Shown piece by piece: positions 24,101-33,100 of a DNA stretch of 47,823 nt. The notes below the pieces were generated by a model that saw nothing but the letters and a program-made list of their open reading frames with translations, was not told where the DNA came from and searched no databases. A program made the position numbers and the translations under genes. Each line of letters opens with the position of its first letter. Within the stretch, counting starts at the first letter, position 1. Location: positions 1,587,489-1,635,311 of the forward strand of contig BLXT01000975.1 in assembly GCA_019648995.1 (NCBI GenBank). The letters are read 5' to 3'. This DNA comes from Plakobranchus ocellatus. Its lineage: Eukaryota; Mollusca; Gastropoda; Plakobranchidae.

Positions 24101-27100
24101 CCTGCTACCATTCCCTGATGCCTACGAGTTAAGATTTTCAATGAAGGTTATTCTATGTTTACCTCTATTTCATTTGCCTTCAATTTTTCCTAATTTAATC
24201 GCTAATGTTCTAAACCCCTGATGCGGCAAATGTGTCCTAAAATGGTAGTTGCCTCTGTCTTAATTGATGATTGCTCAACTTCATAACAGAACCAATTCAA
24301 TATCATTTTTCTTGTCCATGATATTCTTATCATTCTTCTGATAAACCACTTTTTTCATCTATTTCATCTTTAAAAAGATTTGACATATTTTCATCACTGT
24401 ATAGTATTTCCTTTTTTGTTTCTATTCACTTCTTATTTACTTGATGCAGCCAGGACTGATGCATTTGATTTTCCTACCACACACATCTTCAATTTTAACG
24501 TGCATGAATTTACTGTCTATATTTTGGTTTTGCTCTATTGCTTGCCATTGCTGTTTATCCATCCTTTTTTTGCTGCATTTTATCTCAATATTTTTATTTA
24601 GGTCTTTGTATTTGGCGTCTTAATTTTTTGCCTTTTGGCTTTCTTTCATCAAATCTAGTATTTCCCAATTCATCCATTGGTTAGCTCTTTTTTTATCCTT
24701 TTATTGAATGCTATACTCTGTGAAATTTTAAAGTGACTTTTTCATTTCTGACCAATACTAACCTCTGGGATTTTGTTTAAACTATCATATTTGATTGCAC
24801 AGCTACAGTGATTTTGTCCCTTAGCTTTTATCAGATTTTAGTTAAAGCATTTGGAATTTAGGATTGGCCTTTGCCTTTTTGATTTTTTAGTTTCATCTGA
24901 AATTTACATATGACTGGAATGTGGTCTGAATCACAGTTGCCTATTGGATTTTTTTATGGTGTTGAGGAATCTTTTCTCAATAAGAAGACAGTCTGTTTTG
25001 TTTCAAGTTTTATCACAGGGGCTCTACCATTTCCATTGTTGCATAGGATGATTTTGGTACCAAACATTTGAGATGGTAAAATGATTGAGTTGATGCCAGT
25101 GAGTTAGTTTACTCCCAAGTACATTCTGAACAAATAAAGAATTCATGTTAACAAATACAAGCATATCATATTTATTTCCTTTAGGATTATCGTCCACGTA
25201 CATTAATTTTTTATAAACTTTTACAGTCAATATTCATATTGCTCAAATGGATTCGCAAAGGACATAATGAAAAAGATGACTTACATAAAAATGAGTTATT
25301 TGATTACTGAGCTACTGCTCCCGATTAAAACATTGAGTGTGTTGACAGTTTCACCGAGAATCCCTTAGAACACCTTTTACTTGACTGCACATGTATGAAC
25401 AAAGAAATTTTTGTTTTTTATACAAATAAAAATCACAGTTTGTTTGTTCAAAGTATATGTCATAAAGGTAATTTCAACCCATGGCTAAGTTTGCTGCAAT
25501 TGTGACTGAGACTCTTTCTTACTCTCTAACTCCTCACTTCTGGCTCCATCAACAAATATGTCACTTTAATTTTTATTTAATGGTCAGCTGAGTAAAGCTT
25601 TAATGCCACTTGTAGGCAGTACAGCACAGATGCTCAAATGTTAAGGAAAGATGGTTAGTGTAAATCTTTAAAACAATACATCTTATGGATTTTCTCATAC
25701 TTATATTTTATTCTGCTTACTATCTGTTTCTTTTTTTTAGATTAATGAAAGATGATATTCAACATGAAGAAAAGGATAATTATTTTCTAGTGTCTGAATT
25801 TTAAAGGAAGTTAAAAGTTTAAAAAAAAAATCACTGTTAAGTACAGTTGTGTCCCTTTTCACCATTTAATGTTTTGTCAGTGCAGTTCTCTTAGATGTTA
25901 TCCAAATCAAGCAAAATAGTTAATGTTCGTTTTTCCTTTCCATTGAACGTCTGTTATTTTCAAAGAAATTTTAGCACCAATAACTTGATTAAGATTAATT
26001 CATATATCTAGTTTTGACCATTACAAAATCACAACAGTTTCAAGCTATACCAATATTTTGAAATGTTCTAAGGCTACACATTGGACTAGTCTCAAGACAT
26101 TATAAATCACATGCTGTCAACATGAATTTATATAGCACTTTACTGTCAAGCATCTTATTGTTATCTGCTTCCATAGCTCAAAGAAAAAAGAAAGATCTAG
26201 AGCAAAACCCATAGAGTGCAGATGAAGTCAGGAATTTAATAATGTTGATTTTTTTTTTTTTTTCATATCAAATGTTGTTTCCTAGTAATCTGATAACATT
26301 TATCAGTGAAGTATAGGTTGTCATGTCCAAAAAGCCTAAGACACACTTGTCAAGCACATTTGTGGAGATTGTATAATCTGCTCTGGATAAGCACCAAGCT
26401 GTTTCAACAAATTTTGCTTAAAAAAGAACAAAAAATATTGTTTAGTGACATCTGGGTACTAAAATATATATGTTACTGAATTTTGACGGGTGCCATATTT
26501 TTCATCTGACTGCATCCCAACTATGATTTGAAAAATATCAAGAACAAGCTGCATGGCATTTTGAGATGTTTTATCACAAAAAAGTTTGCTTTCAAAATGT
26601 ATGATTGTGGGACATGGAGAGGAGATTGGCAAAATGGAGAATTTCATGTACTGTGAAATCAAAAGCATTGAAAACTAACTGCATGTACATACCTGTCACG
26701 AATAGGGTGGCAATCTTGACATAATGACACAAAACGTCTCGAAAAAAAATTAAGTCGTAAGACTTGGAATCTTGATACAGGCGTAATGACATATATTTTT
26801 TTATTCCTTTTGTGGTGCAGAGTTCACCAGGAACATGATACAAGCGTTGAAAAGTCAATAGCTAGCAAAAAAAAAAGACAACTGTGATCCAATTTATTAA
26901 TGCACTCTGGGCATACACACCGCAGTTAATATATTACTTAATTTTTAGTAAAGTTAAATTTTAAAATACTGATCTACCCTAGCCAATGGAGATAATCTCT
27001 TCGGCTTTCGAGCTCCTTCTCGTTAAATGTTAGCTCTTAACTGACTAGGCCTACATCTTTTCTCTTGATTAAACACTATGCCTTTGTAACTTATGTTCAT

Positions 27101-30100
27101 TTCTTAACTTACGTTCACGATCTAGTTTATTGTTTGCTTAAGAACTAGCTTCTGGGACTAACTTTCCTTGACACTTGTTTGTTTTTGTTTTTTAACAAAA
27201 GCTCCATTTATGGTAGAATACTGTTAGATTTAAATCTTATAATTCAGTATTTTGCTGAGGCTGAAACTGACCTGGAATACTGATAGTGACATGCATCCTC
27301 GGCCCTTTTAAAAGTCATGACTTAGTTGATAACAAGCTCAAAACTTTCCCATAATTACCAAAATGTAATACCCTTAGCAATGCAGGAACATAACAATTAT
27401 TACAGAGATCATAAACATTTCATAATAAGTGAAAGGACAATAATGATATATCACACGAAATAATGAAATATCAATATCTTTTACGTCATCAAATGGGATT
27501 TCAAATGTACAAAATTTATTATAACCAAGCATCAATACAATTATGTGCAATAACATTTAAGCATATTTTGTAAGGTCAAGAAAATACTTGAGAATTTTAT
27601 AGTGCACTAGGATATTAAATTATTGTGACTGCGTTGCTAACAATGTTATTTATCCTGTTTTTTTATAACATTGTATAGTGAATTTAAATTGGTGCAAGGA
27701 AAATTGCCCATCAATAGAATCTAGCATTTTTACTTTTGTTCTCTTTAAGGAAATAATGGAGCATCGTCTGTTTGGATGTAAAAAAACTTTAATTAAGAGG
27801 TATTTTAAGAAGGTTTTATGAGCAAAGACTGTCGTTAAGGCTTCTTTCTCAATCATGGCGTAATTGACTTCCCGATCCAACGGTTCCTAGACGTGTAGTA
27901 ACATGGTAAGTGAACATATTCGTACTTTTGGAGAAGTATCCCACCATGTGCAAAATTTGACACGTCTGTTTATACAAAAAAGGGTTTGGGCAGGTTTGGT
28001 ACTCTAAGGATTGGTTCAGACGTCAATACTTGCATGATTTATTGAAGCTCTTTTTACTCTTTTCTGATCACATAATCTTGTTTTGACCTTTCTTGTTTTT
28101 CAAAGATGCAAGAGGATGGGCTATCTCACTGAAGTTGGGAACAAATCTTCTGTAACAATTCAATAGGCCCAGTATCTTTCTAACGTCCTTTTTAGTGGCA
28201 GGTGTTCTAATATCCACGATTTTCTGTGTTTTGGCATTATCTGGCTTGATCTAGCCGCCTGAAACTATGTGACCTAAAAAATTCAACAAACGTATTTCCC
28301 ACAGTTGTTTTGGAAGTTTGATCATGAAGTTTGATCTCTGCAGGATCTCGAGTGTTTTTCTCCTTGTTCCAAATATTCTTCCCATGATGTGCTGAAATCC
28401 AAAATGAAGACGTTTGACGATGGGAAGGCTTGTGCTTTGTTAGCCAAATCTGGTGCTCTATATCATACATTTTCCCTGTAAGTCGCTCAGCGTACTGGAG
28501 AATTTGCTAGGAAATCTTTAGCTTGCCTGTATATGACTAAGCTCATTGTTGATTGTAAAATCTGTGCAAAATTCTTTCTGTTCAATTTGATAGGACTCTA
28601 AAGCTGGCTCATCTTCGCCCGCACACTCTTCATCTACAAAACTACGCCTTTAATATTCCGTCATGCTGTGCACGTGGTGTTCTTGCTGTATATCTCTTCA
28701 ACAAGTTTTGCATGGTACGTCCTGAGTTTATTGCCAATTTTACAGATATAGTTATTGTTGCTCACGACAGCCTGACTACGGTAAGGATCTTGGTAATGCA
28801 TACCGGTATATAGATTGCAGGGGTGGGAGACCTTCCGTATTGATACAGAATCCTGTATAAAAAAAAAAAAGTCACAAAAGAAAGGGGGAGGGGGAGTCTG
28901 TTCCACCATTTTTAAATTATCTAGTGCACGTCCGGGTCCGTCGCCATCTTGGTTTTTCCCTTTCAATAGAGTGGTGGTGCTGGAAAAAGTAGATCGATTT
29001 TTGCTGACTGATCCGACTGCGATCAGATGGGTGTGGCTGTGGATGAAGAATGAAGATGGAGTTCGTTGCCAACGATGAAGAAGTAGCTGCTAGTAACATA
29101 GACAGTGGCCTCAAGAAAAACAAATGGCGGAATGAATGACTGACGGAGGATGATGAGTACAACCGCCCGTAGGATTATGGCTTTGAAAGACAACAGAAGT
29201 GGGCACTGCTTGGTGTACTTTGTGCAGTCAGAAACTTGTTTACTGGTCAAATGGAAAGAAGTCTTTTCAAAGTGCACTCAGTGGAAAAAGTGCACGTGGA
29301 AAGGTTGAAGCGCTGAAACACACATCAACTCTTCCATCGGCTGAACAAAGTGACATTGATTTTTTAAATTGGTTTTTGGGAAGCGTTTCTTTCCAGTTTT
29401 CAGGTTCTTGTCCAGTAGTAGATAAAATGATCAACAGAGCACGTTTTCAGTTCTTATTGTTTCTAGACATCTTCTTCAGAGTCCCGTCAGTGATCATATG
29501 TACAAAGAGACAGTGACGTTTTTTAATTGGTTTGTGGGACAGCTTGTCTTTCTTGTTTGTGAGATTCTTGTCCCTTGCAGTAGTAGATAAGCAGATCAAC
29601 AGTGCATGTTTTCAGTTGTTGATATTGTTTTAAGACATGTTCTTCAGTCATATCAGTGATCAAATGTCCAAAGTGACAGTGACTTTTTAATTGGTTTGTC
29701 GGACAGCTTGTGTTTTTTTTTTGTTTTTGAGATTCTTGTCACTTACAATAGTAGATAAAGTGATCAACAGTGCTTGTTTTCATTGTTCTTATTGTTTCAA
29801 GACGTGTTCTTTAGAGTCCCATCAATGATGAGTGTACAAAGTGACAATGACTTTTTCTAATTGGTTCTTGGGATAGCTTGTCTTCCTTCGTTTCACGTAA
29901 TAATAAGTCTATTAATTTGTCTCAGATCTCAAAGCCCTCTTTTCCTTGTGCAATTGTTGGTGTTTTCAATACATATAGGGTATGCAGGATTTGTTAATCA
30001 CACTTAAATTCCATTTACAATTATTTTACATTTCTTATGATTAAAATGCATAAGAAACTGAACTTGGTAGGGACGACTACCTGTGGGTCATCACTTTTAT

Positions 30101-33100
30101 TTAAGGCACGTCTGTAGAGCGAAACTTTCTTGAAGAAATACCTGTCGCCTTTCTTTGCCAGTTTTTTCACACCGTTCAACTTGTCATCACTATCTATGGC
30201 TTGTTTGAACTTCTTGTGAGTTCTGTGCTCGAATATCTGATGGTCTAGGTTTGCTTCTGCCGCCATGCCATACTGATTGTTAATTCCTACATCTGTCCCA
30301 TTGCCTCTGCTAGTATCTCCATAAGATCTGCCTTGTCTCTCCTTAACGGACTCGTTGTATTGTATGGTGGTTTCGTTCGCTCTACTATCACTTTCATCAT
30401 CTCTACTGTCCTTACCACTGCCATCTTTGTTTTTTTGGGGAGTTATAGTAATTTGTCTCTACTTCTTGTATGTTCCCCAAAATGATGCTAACTGGATCTG
30501 TAATTGCAAAGACTATCACTCTGCCTGTAAAGAATGGAGTCTTAATGTGTGCTTTTGCTGTCTGCAGCTTTGCAACTGGACCGTCAAATAATCTGCAACG
30601 TTCATAATTGCCATTGTAGTTCTCTTCTCTAAGTAATCTTTTATCAATGCCTACAGCAGAACATCCTGTGTCTCTAAATAGTCTGCATAACCTGTTGTTG
30701 ACAGACGCCGAAAATATCTGCAATGGACTCTTTGACATTAGCGTGTTTGCAGCTGTCATTGTATTGATGATAAATTTTTAGTGTAATCTACCAAAACACC
30801 TTCTGTAATCGCCGTAGTTATTGTTTTCTCGTCGATAACGGGTCTGGTATGGAGAATCTGTACTGAAATTATCAGGTCTTATGTAATCTGACAGTCTTCC
30901 TCTACCACGGAGCTTCTCGTTCTTTCCTACTATAGAGTATATCCACTCTCGTCGCCCTGCTTTCTAGTACTTGCGTTTCGCCAGTCTTTTGGGTCCATCG
31001 TGCTTGTGTTTCGCCAATCTCTTGGTAGACAACTGGATTGCGATCTTCTATACGTTGGACAACCTCTATCGTTCGCATCCCAGTCGTTTCTCATGGTAGG
31101 CCTTGCATCTCAATCTTTGCCTGTAGGCTCTGCTGCTACATAAGCTTTAGATACTTCTTCCCTCGCTAGCGAAATGTCTGGGTATGCTGATCTGAATTTT
31201 GCAGTTATATCTTGCACATCTAATATGAATTTCGGGATTCTTCCTTTCAAAAAGAGACAATCTTACTATTTAAGGATCTATACAGCTGGTCTCTGACCGC
31301 CAAATCTCGCAGCTCTCCAAAGTTTCCTTTTGTAACCCCTGCTAGCTCCGTCCATCTGTCGAACACTATCTCTACCTTAGAAATAAACACGTCTGTATTC
31401 TCACTCTGTAGTGGTATACCTTCCTAAATTTTTCATTATAACCACCATCAGTACACGAATATTATTTAAAAATTGCTTTTTTAAAGTACTGGTAAATCTG
31501 TTGCTGTTCTGAGAACGTTTGTGAAAATTTGATGGTGTCGTCCATTAGTATATTTGATAAGACAATGAACTTGTTTTCGTCGGGCCATTTATAATTCTCA
31601 TTTCGAAGTGGCATAAAAAATTATCAGCGGACTCTTTCTCCTCGATGAAAGGCAACAGTTTAGACAATTTTGATAATAGCGCCTTGGTTCTACTCTGTGG
31701 TTCATCTTTGGACTTTGCTGTTTTAGCTATGCCTGCCTCTGCTGTGATCCTCACTAACTCTAATTTTGTCCGTCTTTCTCTTTCTGTTTCTTCCCTTTCT
31801 GTTTCTTTTTTTTCATTTGTCTGTGTTTTTTCTATTTCTTCTCTTTCTATTTATCTATAGTTTTTTTCCCTCTTCCTGCAATCCTGTCTTCTCTCTCTGC
31901 CTTCTGTCTTTCTTGGATTTCTGCTTTTTCTCTCTCCACAAAATCCAATAAACTTTGATCTTTTAAATTGAGCTCTTGTCCCATTCTTATCAGTTCACTA
32001 GTTGACGCCATAGCTTTTCCCTCAATATATATTCTAAGGGATTCAAGTGATTACAATTTTTAAAGAAAGTTCTTTTAAGCAAAAAAAACAAACAAAAAAA
32101 AAACCTCTTTTCAATAAGGCTGTATTGTGTGCAGAGAAAAAATGAGTAGTCTTGTCAATTATAGACTCTTTAGCAAAAGTCTCTTAAAAGTGAAATTAAA
32201 CTATTTACAGCATGTACTTATTATGTTCATATAGGGATAAATGTGTTAGCTGAAGGCTTTACCAATTGAAAAACGCAATAGTATCCTTGTATTTCACCTT
32301 ATTATGGTGTACAAAAAGGATTAAAATGCTTCCTGTTTTAGCTGACTTTGTAGTACCTTATTAAAATTGATGATTATCTTTTACACCCTTTAGTTTCAAT
32401 AAGGTAATTATTTACAACTTAAAGCTCATATAATATTTCTGTAAATGATAACGATTAAAACGTTAATATCTCAATACATGGCCTGGTTCTCAAAGCGTGC
32501 ACACTTTCACCACCGAAACAAAAAGCAAGCAAAAATAAACAAAAAATCAAATGAAACTAATAACGATAAACGAATACAATAAATTGATGGATAAAAAGGT
32601 GGACAGAATACTAGAAAATGACTAAGAGAGAGAGTAGACCGACAGTAAAATACAGAAAACAAGACATAATATAACAACACGCCCCTAACTGTTCCCATTA
32701 CTCGAAGACAAAGGCAAAGAAACGCAAATGTATCATATTTACAACATGTCGTAAAAATACCAAACACATCTGGTTATTTCACCAGACTATGGACACACTC
32801 TGTATAAAACCGACACCTCTTTGTCTGGACGCACAGTTTACACACACAGAACCCGTTGACAAGGATTCAAGCTACTCTCAAACTTCATTCAGAATAAAGA
32901 AAGATCATGATATAATCAGAGATATCTTAAGTTTCTGTTAGTTTCGACATTTTTTCTGCTACAAAATGGAAAAGGTCAATGGGTCTGTAATGATTTAGAA
33001 AAACGAGTGAGATATCTTTTATATGATGAGGTAAGGTATACTTGTCTTCATAACAATAATAGTTAAGAAAAGACTGTCTTCTCTAATCTTACTTTCTTGT

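Noticed and set aside
26479-26495. TTTTGACGGGTGCC resembling the PBS-side sequence at 34163-34177
   Set aside because: It is outside the element as fixed by the ATACC duplication, and the match is too short to be meaningful.
26592-26858. - strand frame sharing LYHVPGELCTT with one at 34079-34372
   Set aside because: The shared part lies within the two LTRs and reflects LTR duplication, not a gene.
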